Below, one piece after another: positions 40,259 to 48,429 of a stretch of 64,000 nt of DNA; the stretch's first letter is position 1; each line of letters starts with the position of its first letter. This stretch comes from JBCCAG01 sp050331115 (GTDB taxonomy: Bacteria; Cyanobacteriota; Cyanobacteriia; CAKZMO01): NCBI GenBank assembly GCA_050331115.1, contig JBHJHD010000018.1, positions 1 through 64,000 on the forward strand, written 5' to 3'. Below the pieces are notes generated by a model, which was not told where the DNA came from, ran no database searches, and saw only the letters and a program-made list of their open reading frames with translations. The position numbers and the translations under genes are program-made.

Positions 40259-40972
40259 TCACTTGGAGTTGAGTGCCGCAACCTGTTCTACGCATTCGGG
40301 CTGGTCATATCGCGGGCTGTTTACAGCTGTGCTGACAGGGTGGGCGACTAGATTATTTAATTGGCTCGTTGCTATCAGGTCCTGCAGTTCTAACGGCGTT
40401 GGCCCGTGGCCGGTCCCTTGGGACCATCGCGCTGCGTCCAGCCACTGGTCATAGTCCTCCCGCCTAATCACAATAGGCATTCGGTGGTGCACCGGTTCCA
40501 CGACTTCGTTTGCGGCTCCGGTCAAAATCGTGCAGGACAAAGTTTCCTCACCCTCAGGGCTCTGCCACCGCTCCCACAGCCCCGCAAACCCAAACGGCTG
40601 ATGGTCCTGCGGGTAGAAATAGAACGGCTGCTTCTGCTTTTGGCCTTCTTTGACCTGCCATTCGTAGAACCCATCCGCCACAATCAGACAGCGCCGCCGC
40701 GCGAACGCCTGACGAAAGGCGGGCTTCTCGGCGACGGTTTCAGACCGGGCGTTGATGAGGCGATAGCCAATCTTGGGGTCTTTGGCCCAAAAGGGAACCA
40801 GCCCCCAGCGGAAATAGCTGGCCTCCCTAGAGGCGCTGTCGCTAGCGATGATGGCTACAACGGGCTGGCTGGGGGCAATGTTGTAGCGGGGCTTCACTTC
40901 CGGCGGCGCAGTGAGGTCGAAAGTGTCGGCGATAATCTCGGCTGAAGCCGTCAGGGTAAAGCGTCCGCACAT
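40259..40972 (-). CDS. HMCES/YedK-type SOS response-associated protein
   Basis: A 237-residue SRAP-domain protein that covalently traps abasic sites in single-stranded DNA through its N-terminal cysteine. The sequence begins MCGRFTLTAS, so after methionine removal Cys2 is the nucleophile. Other conserved parts are PRYNIAPSQPV, RWGLVPFWAKD, INARSETVAEKPAFR, RRCLIVADGFYEWQ and VHHRMPIVI (active-site His). The length is standard. It is transcribed alone and convergent with the PerR gene. Damage protection fits the oxidative-stress theme of the region. Confidence 0.93.
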   Translation of the reverse strand: MCGRFTLTASAEIIADTFDLTAPPEVKPRYNIAPSQPVVAIIASDSASREASYFRWGLVPFWAKDPKIGYRLINARSETVAEKPAFRQAFARRRCLIVADGFYEWQVKEGQKQKQPFYFYPQDHQPFGFAGLWERWQSPEGEETLSCTILTGAANEVVEPVHHRMPIVIRREDYDQWLDAARWSQGTGHGPTPLELQDLIATSQLNNLVAHPVSTAVNSPRYDQPECVEQVAALNSK

Positions 40973-41045
40973 GGTTGAGCCCGCAAAATCTATATCCTAA
41001 ATCTAGCAGTCAATCTAAGGTACGAGGGCTATGGTACGAGGGTGT

Positions 41046-41075
41046 GGCGCGAGCGTGAGCGGCGCGAGCGTGAGC
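41046..41075. repeat. 15-bp tandem duplication upstream of flv3
   Basis: GGCGCGAGCGTGAGC occurs twice exactly. It is preceded by GGTACGAGGG at 41019 and 41033 (period 14) and followed by degenerate copies of CAGACTATTGCCCA near 41120-41155. The whole 330-base spacer looks built from short duplications. Confidence 0.85.
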
Positions 41076-41303
41076 CAGCAGCTTTATCCAAGGCGATCGC
41101 CTCATCCCGGTGCGATCAGACTATTGCCCACTTCAGACTATTGCCCACTATTGCCCATTCTGCATTCGTCTTGCCTTGCCTTGGACTTTGCTTGCCTTAG
41201 ACTTTACTATCTGGGCCAAAGCTTGGATAATAAAGAAACATAAAGGTTGTTAAACTACGTTTTCTTTTTATAGCGTTTAGAAAATTTCCACTGGAGATTG
41301 CCC

Positions 41304-43031
41304 ATGGTCACCGCCGCACCCGCCCAAAAGCGCCTCACTACCCAGACTGCCGAAATTGCCCCCGACATTACCACCATCCGCTCCCTCCACTGGGACCGCG
41401 ATCGCTTCTACATCGAGTTCGGGCTGCAGAATGGCACCACCTACAACTCCTTCTTAATTCGGGGCGAGAAGACGGCCCTGGTGGACACGTCCCACGCTAA
41501 GTTTCGCGAGCTGTACCTTGACGCACTGCGCGGCGTGATTGACCCGGCGGAAATCGACTACATTATCATTAGCCACACCGAGCCGGACCACAGCGGCCTG
41601 GTGAAAGACCTGCTGGCGTTGGCCCCCAACGCCACCGTAGTGGGCGGCAAGGTGGCGATCGCCTTTTTAGAAAACCAGGTGCACCAGCCCTTTGAGAGTA
41701 TGCAGGTGAAAAGCGGCGACACCCTGGATTTGGGTAACGGCCACGCGCTAGAGTTTGTCAGCGCTCCTAACCTCCACTGGCCCGACACCATCTTCACCTA
41801 CGACCCCAAGTCGCAGATCCTCTTCACCTGCGACGCTTTTGGCATGCACTACTGCAGCGAGGCGACCTACGACGACGACCTAAAAGCTATCGCGGCTGAC
41901 TTCCACTTCTACTACCAGTGCCTGATGGCCCCCAACGCCCGCTCGGTGCTCAGCGCTATGAAGCGGATGAGCAAGCTGAGTGGGGAAATTGAGCAGGTGG
42001 CTACTGGCCATGGGCCGCTACTGAAGCACAACGTGGCGGAGCTTACCGGGCGCTACAAGCGCTGGAGTGAAGCCAAAGCTGAGGCTGAGACCACGGCGGC
42101 GGTGTTCTACGTGTCGGACTATGGCTACAGCGATCGCCTCTCCCAAGCCATTGCCCGAGGCGTTACCAAAACCGGCGTAGCCGTGGAGATGATGGACCTC
42201 AAGTCCGCCGATGCCCAAGCGGTGAACGAGCTGGTGAGCCACGCGGCGGCGATCGTGGTGGCGGCCCCCCCAGCGTCTGGCCGCTTTGCCAGCGATGCCC
42301 AGGCGGCGGTGAGCACCGTCCTAGCGGCGGTGCATGAAGGTCAAGTGGTTGGCCTGTTTGAGTGCTATGGCGGCGACGACGAGCCGGTAGACCCGCTGAT
42401 GAACCGCTTCACCAATGCGGGTCTAAAGACGGGCTTCCCCGCCATCCGCATTAAGGATACCCCCACCGACGTCACCTACCAGGCCTGTGAGGAGTCGGGC
42501 ACTGATCTGGGCCAGATGATCACGCAGAAGGACAAGGCCAAAAAAGTTAAAGCCATCGACAACGAGCTAGAGAAAGCCCTAGGCCGCATCAGCAGCGGGC
42601 TTTATATCCTTACGGCGCAAAAAGGGGAACTCAACGGCGCGATGCTGGCCTCTTGGGTGTCTCAGGCCAGCTTTGAGCCCCTGGGCTTTACGGTGGCGGT
42701 GGCTAAGGACCGGGCCATTGAGTCGTTGATGCACGTGGGCGATCGATTTGTGCTTAATATCCTCGAAGAAGACAACTACCAGCCGCTGATGAAGCACTTC
42801 CTGAAGCGCTTCCCGCCTGGAGGCGATCGCTTTGAGGGGGTGAAGACGCGTCAGGCGGAGAACGGCTCGCCGGTGCTGTCGGACGCGCTGGCCTATTTGG
42901 AGTGTGAGGTGTCGAGCCGCATGGAGTGCAGCGACCACTGGATTGTGTATTCCACGGTGCAGACGGGCAAGGTGTCGAAGCCGGAGGCGATGACAGCGGT
43001 CCATCACCGCAAGGTGGGCAATTATTATTAA
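41304..43031 (+). CDS. flv3: Flavodiiron protein Flv3, diiron ligands intact
   Basis: A 575-residue cyanobacterial flavodiiron protein. With Flv1 it reduces oxygen to water using photosystem I electrons, protecting against light fluctuation. The start is ATG 41304 with GGAG about 9 bases upstream. Domains: metallo-beta-lactamase domain (1-260) with HTEPDHSG, NLHWPDT, TCDAFGMH and ATGHGP, all diiron ligands present; flavodoxin (270-415: VFYVSDYGYSDRLSQAIARG); and the cyanobacteria-specific flavin reductase domain (425-575: ISSGLYILTAQKGELNGAML). This canonical ligand set distinguishes Flv3 from Flv1. It stands 93 bases before the flv1 homologue. The Flv3 rather than Flv4 name rests on the pairing with a Flv1-like gene. 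Confidence 0.9.
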   Translation: MVTAAPAQKRLTTQTAEIAPDITTIRSLHWDRDRFYIEFGLQNGTTYNSFLIRGEKTALVDTSHAKFRELYLDALRGVIDPAEIDYIIISHTEPDHSGLVKDLLALAPNATVVGGKVAIAFLENQVHQPFESMQVKSGDTLDLGNGHALEFVSAPNLHWPDTIFTYDPKSQILFTCDAFGMHYCSEATYDDDLKAIAADFHFYYQCLMAPNARSVLSAMKRMSKLSGEIEQVATGHGPLLKHNVAELTGRYKRWSEAKAEAETTAAVFYVSDYGYSDRLSQAIARGVTKTGVAVEMMDLKSADAQAVNELVSHAAAIVVAAPPASGRFASDAQAAVSTVLAAVHEGQVVGLFECYGGDDEPVDPLMNRFTNAGLKTGFPAIRIKDTPTDVTYQACEESGTDLGQMITQKDKAKKVKAIDNELEKALGRISSGLYILTAQKGELNGAMLASWVSQASFEPLGFTVAVAKDRAIESLMHVGDRFVLNILEEDNYQPLMKHFLKRFPPGGDRFEGVKTRQAENGSPVLSDALAYLECEVSSRMECSDHWIVYSTVQTGKVSKPEAMTAVHHRKVGNYY

Positions 43032-43066
43032 CCTGCAATCCTGCCCGTAGGATATGTCCCACCCCG

Positions 43067-43094
43067 GTAGGGGCAAATAGCCATTTGCCCCTAC
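43067..43094. repeat. REP-type hairpin between flv3 and flv1
   Basis: Perfect 12-pair stem, GTAGGGGCAAAT with ATTTGCCCCTAC, and loop AGCC. The GTAGGGGC...GCCCCTAC ends are those of a hairpin repeat common in cyanobacterial genomes. It may stabilise or partly terminate the flv3 message. Confidence 0.8.
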
Positions 43095-43124
43095 GATATG
43101 CCTCCTGCACCACCGATACCTCCC

Positions 43125-44966
43125 ATGACCACAACCACCCGCGACGTCCAAATCGCCCCGATCGCCGCCCAGACGACGGTCTATCGCTCCTGCAGCTGGA
43201 ACCGCCTGCGGTTCGAAATTGAATACGCCCGCGAAAAAGGCACCACCGCCAACAGCTACCTAATTCGCGCCGATAAAACCGCCCTAATTGACCCACCCGG
43301 CGAATCCTTCACCGAAATTTTCCTCGACGCCCTGCAGGCCCCGGCCCAAGAAAAAGAAGCCAAAACCCGGCTGCCTCTGTGGAGCGACCTGTGGCAGCAG
43401 CTGCGCTGGGTGGTGCAGGAATACCGCCCTCCCGAGATCGACCCCCTAGACCTCACCCAGCTCGACTACGTTGTCCTGGGCCACGTCAACCCCAACCGCG
43501 CCGAAACCCTCAAGGCGATTTTGGCGATCGCCCCCAACGTCACCATTGCCTGCTCCAACCCGGCGGCGATCGCTCTCAAATCCGCCCTGCCGGACCACGC
43601 CCTTAACCTCAAGGTGCTCAAGGGCGCTGACGACACCCTAGACCTAGGCCAGGGCCACCGCCTGCGGTTCGTCCCTATTCCCACGCCCCGCTATCCCGAC
43701 GGGCTGGCTACCTATGACCCCCAAACCCAGGTGCTCTACACCGGCAAGTTTTTTGGTGCCCACATCTGCGGTGAAGACGTCTTCGACGAAAGCTGGGAGG
43801 CTCTGCAGGATGAGCGCCGCTACTACTTCGACTGCCTGATGGCTCCTCACGCTCGTCAGGTGCAGACCGTTCTAGAGAAGCTAGCCGATGTGTCTCCCGT
43901 GCGGCTCTACGCCACCGGCCACGGACCGCTGGTGCGTTTCGGCGTCACGGAACTCACCAAAGCCTACCGCAAGTGGAGCCAAAAGCAGCAGGGCCAAGCG
44001 CTATCGGTGGCGCTGCTCTACGCCTCTGCCTACGGCAACACAGCCACCCTCGCCCAGGCGATTGCCCGTGGGGTCACTAAAACCGGCAGCCGCGTCGAGT
44101 CCATCAACTGCGAGGTGGCTAGCACCGACGAGATTAAGGCGATCGCCGAGCAGTGCGACGGCTTTATCATCGGCTCCCCTACGTTAGGAGGTCACGCCCC
44201 CACCCAGGTGCAGACGGCCCTGGGCATCATGCTCTCCAACGTCTCGACAGAGAAGCACGTGGGGGTATTTGGCTCCTTCGGCTGGAGCGGGGAGGCAATC
44301 GACTATTTAGAAGACAAGCTCAAGGATGCGGGCTACGCCTTCGCCTTCGACCCCATCCGCGTCAAATTTACCCCCGACAACGCCACCCTGAAGACCTGTG
44401 AGGAGGCGGGCACCGACCTGGTGCAGGCCATCAAGAAAGCCCGCAAGCGTAAGAAGGCGACCCAGCTCACCGCCAAACCGGGGGTCTCCACCATTGCGCC
44501 GATAGAGCAGGCCGTGGGCCGAATTGTGGGGTCGCTGTGCATCGTCACCACCCAGCAGGGGGATGTGTCTAGCGCCATGCTGGCCTCCTGGGTATCCCAG
44601 GCCACTTTCACGCCGCCGGGATTTACGGTGGCGGTGGCCAAGGAGCGGGCCATTGAGTCGTTAATGTATCCCGATAGCCACTTTGTGCTAAACATCCTGC
44701 CAGAGGGCAGCTACATTCCGCTGATGAAGCACTTCCTCAAGCCTTTTAGCCCCGGGGAGGACCGCTTTGCGGGGGTGGAGACAAAGGAAGGTGAAAATAG
44801 CTGCCCTATCTTGGTCGGCGCGTCAGCTTACCTAGAATGCCGGGTGAAGAGCCGCATGGAGTGCGGCGACCACTGGGTGGTGTACTCTACAGTAGACCGA
44901 GGTGAGGTGATGGATGCAGATGTGAAGACCGCTGTGCACCATCGTAAGTCGGGAACGCATTACTAA
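43125..44966 (+). CDS. flv1: Flavodiiron protein Flv1, diiron ligands replaced
   Basis: A 613-residue partner of Flv3. ATG 43125 is preferred; ATG 43098 would add a short Pro-rich leader. The beta-lactamase-like domain has lost the metal ligands: GHVNPNRAET where Flv3 has HTEPDH, PTPRYPDG where Flv3 has HWPD, and YTGKFFGAH where Flv3 has TCDAF; only GHGP remains. Flavodoxin (VALLYASAYGNTATLAQAIA) and flavin reductase (AVGRIVGSLCIVTTQQGDVS) domains are intact. This is the known Flv1 pattern, where the pair works as a complex. An insert with a basic KKARKRKKATQL linker is also seen. Transcribed with flv3, it leads on to the BicA-like gene. Confidence 0.9.
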   Translation: MTTTTRDVQIAPIAAQTTVYRSCSWNRLRFEIEYAREKGTTANSYLIRADKTALIDPPGESFTEIFLDALQAPAQEKEAKTRLPLWSDLWQQLRWVVQEYRPPEIDPLDLTQLDYVVLGHVNPNRAETLKAILAIAPNVTIACSNPAAIALKSALPDHALNLKVLKGADDTLDLGQGHRLRFVPIPTPRYPDGLATYDPQTQVLYTGKFFGAHICGEDVFDESWEALQDERRYYFDCLMAPHARQVQTVLEKLADVSPVRLYATGHGPLVRFGVTELTKAYRKWSQKQQGQALSVALLYASAYGNTATLAQAIARGVTKTGSRVESINCEVASTDEIKAIAEQCDGFIIGSPTLGGHAPTQVQTALGIMLSNVSTEKHVGVFGSFGWSGEAIDYLEDKLKDAGYAFAFDPIRVKFTPDNATLKTCEEAGTDLVQAIKKARKRKKATQLTAKPGVSTIAPIEQAVGRIVGSLCIVTTQQGDVSSAMLASWVSQATFTPPGFTVAVAKERAIESLMYPDSHFVLNILPEGSYIPLMKHFLKPFSPGEDRFAGVETKEGENSCPILVGASAYLECRVKSRMECGDHWVVYSTVDRGEVMDADVKTAVHHRKSGTHY

Positions 44967-45007
44967 ACTGCAGCTGATGGCTTCAAGATAAGGAAAATCT
45001 GCAGTTT
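44965..45007 (+). terminator. Inverted repeat after flv1
   Basis: AAACTGCAG (44965-44973, overlapping the TAA stop) and CTGCAGTTT (44999-45007) form nine pairs with a 25-base loop, and end in TTT. It could weakly separate flv1 from the SulP gene. Confidence 0.4.
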
Positions 45008-45087
45008 CGGCGTGGGTACTCAACTACACATACGCTGCGGGGTTGGCGGCGGTAAATGTATTAGTGGTTTTAACTCTGTGTCATGCC

Positions 45088-46779
45088 ATGTCTTTGACCC
45101 ACGGCCTACATCTGCGGAATTTTCGAGGCGATTTCTTTGGGGGACTCACTGCCGCAATCGTGGCGCTGCCCCTAGCCCTAGCGTTTGGCGTTGCTTCAGG
45201 GGCGGGGGCGATCGCTGGGCTCTATGGGGCAGTCTTCACCGGCTTTTTTGCGGCCCTGTTTGGCGGTACGCCTTCCCAAGTGTCTGGCCCGACGGGTCCC
45301 ATGACCGTCGTAATGGCCACTGTGTTCAGCAAGCTCATTGCGGACAATCCCGAAACCGGGGTGGCAATGGCGTTTACGGCCGTAATGCTAGCGGGCGTAT
45401 TTCAAATTCTGTTTGGGGTGCTGCGCCTGGGTCGCTTCATTACCCTCATGCCCTACCCGGTGATTTCGGGGTTCATGTCTGGCATTGGCGTCATTATCGT
45501 GGCCCTGCAGATTGCGCCGCTGCTGGGGCATCCTGCCCAGAGCAGCGTCTTAGCGGGTTTGCGGCAGCTGCCGGCCGTTTTCTCCAGTCCCCACCCGGCG
45601 GCGGCGAGCCTGGGTTTGCTGACTCTGGCGATCGTATTTGCCTGGCCCCGAAGACTAGAGCGCATGGTGCCGTCGCCGCTGGTGGCGCTCGTCCTCTGCA
45701 CCGCGATCGCAATTTTTGCTCTTCCCACCAGCGATTTAGCCCGCATTGGCGATATCCCCCAGGGCCTTCCCCGACTCCAGTGGCCAAATCTCAATCTCAG
45801 CCAGCTGCAAAACATCGTGGGCTATGGTCTGATGCTGGCCACCCTGGGGGCGATCGATTCGTTGCTGACCTCCCTCGTCGCCGACAACATTACCCGGACG
45901 CAGCACGACTCGGAAAAAGAGCTAGTTGGTCAGGGCATTGGTAACCTTCTGTCTGGGCTGTTTGGCGGTCTGCCGGGAGCAGGCGCGACAATGCGCACCG
46001 TGATTAACGTGCAGGCGGGGGGACGCACGCCGCTGTCTGGGATGATTCACGCGGTGATTTTGCTGTGCATTGTGCTGTGGGCCGGCGGCATAACGGCGCA
46101 GATTCCCCACGCGGTGCTGGCCGGAATTCTCATCAAGGTGGGCGTCAAGATTATTGACTGGAATTTTCTGTGGCGCATCTGCCAAGTTTCTTTGCGCGCT
46201 TCTTTAGTTGCCTATGGCGTGCTGCTGCTGACCGTATTTGTAGATCTCATTACTGCGGTTGCGGTAGGTGCCTTTGTCGCCAACATGCTGACCATTCAGC
46301 GGCTGACGACTATCCAAATCGGAAAGATTCGGGCAATCACCTACCCCGATGACAATCAGAGCGTCGACTTAACCCCCGAAGAGAAGCATCTGCTGAGCCA
46401 GAGCCAAGGGAAGATTCTGCTCATTCAGATGAGCGGTCCCATCAGCTACGGCGCGGCGCGAAGCCTTTCGTTCCACATGGGGCAAGACTACACGGTATTG
46501 ATTCTGGACGTTACCGACGTTCCGCTAATTGGCATAACGGCATCGCTGCTTATTGAGACCGAAGTTAAAATGGTCCGCTCCCGGCATTGGGGAGACGTTT
46601 TTATTGTTGGAGCCCAGGGGCAGGCTATGAGACGGCTGCAGCAGTTCAAGGTCCATAAAGTGCTGTCCTCGTCAAATTTTGTGCCAACCTGCCATGACGC
46701 TCTACGGACTGCTTTGGCTATGCTCAATTCTGAGGCTGCCGACTCACCTTCGGCAGCCTCAGCTCGGGCTTCAAGGTGA
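45088..46779 (+). CDS. bicA: SulP-family anion transporter, BicA-like
   Basis: A 563-residue carrier with about 12 membrane helices and a C-terminal STAS domain. The start is ATG 45088 (MSLTHGLHLRNFRGDF); an earlier in-frame start would add 15 residues. The transport domain opens RGDFFGGLTAAIVALPLALA and FGVASGAGAIAGLYGAV, then GPTGPMTVVMAT, VISGFMSGIGVIIVALQIAP and SLVADNITRTQHDSEKELVG. STAS is SQGKILLIQMSGPISYGAAR with VLILDVTDVPLIGITASLLI. These blocks agree closely with BicA, the sodium-dependent bicarbonate importer of cyanobacteria, although sulfate or another anion is possible. The gene follows flv1 by 121 bases. It contains a hairpin at its 3' end. Confidence 0.82.
   Translation: MSLTHGLHLRNFRGDFFGGLTAAIVALPLALAFGVASGAGAIAGLYGAVFTGFFAALFGGTPSQVSGPTGPMTVVMATVFSKLIADNPETGVAMAFTAVMLAGVFQILFGVLRLGRFITLMPYPVISGFMSGIGVIIVALQIAPLLGHPAQSSVLAGLRQLPAVFSSPHPAAASLGLLTLAIVFAWPRRLERMVPSPLVALVLCTAIAIFALPTSDLARIGDIPQGLPRLQWPNLNLSQLQNIVGYGLMLATLGAIDSLLTSLVADNITRTQHDSEKELVGQGIGNLLSGLFGGLPGAGATMRTVINVQAGGRTPLSGMIHAVILLCIVLWAGGITAQIPHAVLAGILIKVGVKIIDWNFLWRICQVSLRASLVAYGVLLLTVFVDLITAVAVGAFVANMLTIQRLTTIQIGKIRAITYPDDNQSVDLTPEEKHLLSQSQGKILLIQMSGPISYGAARSLSFHMGQDYTVLILDVTDVPLIGITASLLIETEVKMVRSRHWGDVFIVGAQGQAMRRLQQFKVHKVLSSSNFVPTCHDALRTALAMLNSEAADSPSAASARASR
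46731..46761. terminator. Hairpin inside the 3' end of the bicA-like gene
   Basis: Perfect 12-pair stem TGAGGCTGCCGA / TCGGCAGCCTCA with a seven-base loop CTCACCT. It lies inside the last codons and the gene stops 16 bases later. No T-run follows. Between convergent genes it may act as an imperfect bidirectional stop. Confidence 0.5.
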
Positions 46780-46827
46780 GAAGCTCTTGCGGCAGAAACT
46801 CAATCTTCGCGCTGCCCAGACGTTTTA

Positions 46828-48195
46828 TTAAGCCGTCGGCACAAGACCGGCTTGAAGCCGGACAGAAATATCGCCGGCATCTATGTCGCGGGGCCTCTGT
46901 GTTTCAATCATCGTGACTTGACTCGTCAGCAAGAAGCTGGTGTAGCTCGCAATCACAATGACGGGCAGCATCGTTGTGCCAGACAGGACGCTGAGAATAA
47001 TGCTCGTGCTGATGGGCGTTTTAGTCACGGCTACATTCACCGCCGCCATTAAGCAGACCATGCCAATGGTGGGGTGAAACTGTGGAACCGCCAGGGAAAT
47101 CGCCAGGCCTACATTTGCACCGATGAAGAACAGCGGAAAGATAAATCCGCCCAAAAACCCGGAATGTAGCGTGAAGCTAATAGCGAACATCTTCGCCACC
47201 GCAATCAGCAGCAGCATAGTTACCCCCAGAGTCATCCCCGACTCGATCACGGTGTGAATCTGCTCCTCGCTAAAGAACAGAGTTTGAGGGAAGAAAAAGG
47301 CAATCAGGCCAATCACTAACCCCCCAAACGTCGCCAGCACAATGCGGTAGTGCTCTAGGGGCTCTAGCAGAAATCCCACCAATCGAAAGACGGCGATGAA
47401 CAGGACGGCTACCCCTGCGCCGACAAAGCCCAAGAGCAGACCTTCAAGCAAATTGATTGGAACCAGCGGGGGGACAGACTCAAAATGGTAAAAGCCCCCA
47501 ATCGTCATGCCAGTGCTGATGCGAAAAACGCTGAAGGAGAGGATAGCGGAGATGACGGCGGGGCCAATGGCTTCGTAGTACTGCAGCCCCCGACGATGGG
47601 GGATCTCTAGGGCGAAAATTGCGGCTCCGATGGGGGCCCCAAAGAATGCGCCCAAAGCGGCGCTCATGCCGCAAAACGTCAGGACGCGGACCGCTGCGGT
47701 GTCGAGCTTCAGGGCGTCTCCCAGCCAGCTGCCGAAGCTCCCGTTGACCTGGACCAGCGGGGCCTCAGGGCCGGCGCTACCTCCGGCGGTGATTGCCACC
47801 AGTGAAGCAATCACCATGGCTGGCGTCTTGCGAATGTCGATGCGGCCGGGGCGATGAATTCTGTCTACGACTTGGGCCATTTCCCCGGGTAGGCCCATAA
47901 AATAGAGCACTAGCCCCACGCAAAACCCGCCCACGGTTGTCGCTATCCAAACATAGTTCGCTGTGGAGAGCCACGCGGGGAAGTAGGGCTCGACGACCTC
48001 GGGCAGGGTATGCCAGACGCCGTGCATCAGGCTCTCCAGCACAAAGTAGTAGAGGGTCGCAACGATTCCGCCAAAAATGCCAATCGCGACGGCGCAGAGC
48101 ACCAGCTGAAAATAGGTGAGCTGCCGCAGATCGCCAGAATGAACTGGCTCAGATTGCTGTTGCGCCTCTGAAACGGGGTTAGATCGGGTTGTCAT
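46828..48195 (-). CDS. ClC-family chloride channel or exchanger
   Basis: A 455-residue membrane protein with about ten helices. Selectivity motifs are present: AGGSAGPEAPLVQV (the GxxGPE element with a glutamate in the gating position), AALGAFFGAPIGAAIFALEI and SGFLGGFIFPLFFIGANVG. The C-terminus lacks CBS domains. Members carry chloride or act as chloride/proton exchangers, and can shape the proton or voltage gradient across thylakoid or plasma membranes. The ATG start at 48195 begins with a 20-residue polar head. It converges with the BicA-like gene, so the two may function in ion balance but are separate transcripts. Confidence 0.88.
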   Translation of the reverse strand: MTTRSNPVSEAQQQSEPVHSGDLRQLTYFQLVLCAVAIGIFGGIVATLYYFVLESLMHGVWHTLPEVVEPYFPAWLSTANYVWIATTVGGFCVGLVLYFMGLPGEMAQVVDRIHRPGRIDIRKTPAMVIASLVAITAGGSAGPEAPLVQVNGSFGSWLGDALKLDTAAVRVLTFCGMSAALGAFFGAPIGAAIFALEIPHRRGLQYYEAIGPAVISAILSFSVFRISTGMTIGGFYHFESVPPLVPINLLEGLLLGFVGAGVAVLFIAVFRLVGFLLEPLEHYRIVLATFGGLVIGLIAFFFPQTLFFSEEQIHTVIESGMTLGVTMLLLIAVAKMFAISFTLHSGFLGGFIFPLFFIGANVGLAISLAVPQFHPTIGMVCLMAAVNVAVTKTPISTSIILSVLSGTTMLPVIVIASYTSFLLTSQVTMIETQRPRDIDAGDISVRLQAGLVPTA

Positions 48196-48429
48196 GAGCT
48201 AATTCTATGCAGGCTTAAGAGTTGGAAGATTACTCGCCAGAGGATCGCCAAAGTTGCAGGAGCCGCTAGACCTGTAGGAAAACCTTTCTAGACTTTATTC
48301 TTTTGAAGCCAATGTAGCGATATTATTCGCAGCCTTTAGTATGGGCAGCTACAAAGCAGCGTTTAGCGGTACAAAATAGGGCGCTCATAAGAAATTTGGC
48401 GCATTAGACGAGCGCGATCGCCCCACGCC

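Noticed and set aside
41031..41243. 70-codon frame before flv3
   Set aside because: It is built from 14-17-base tandem duplications, with no start site and biased low-complexity product.
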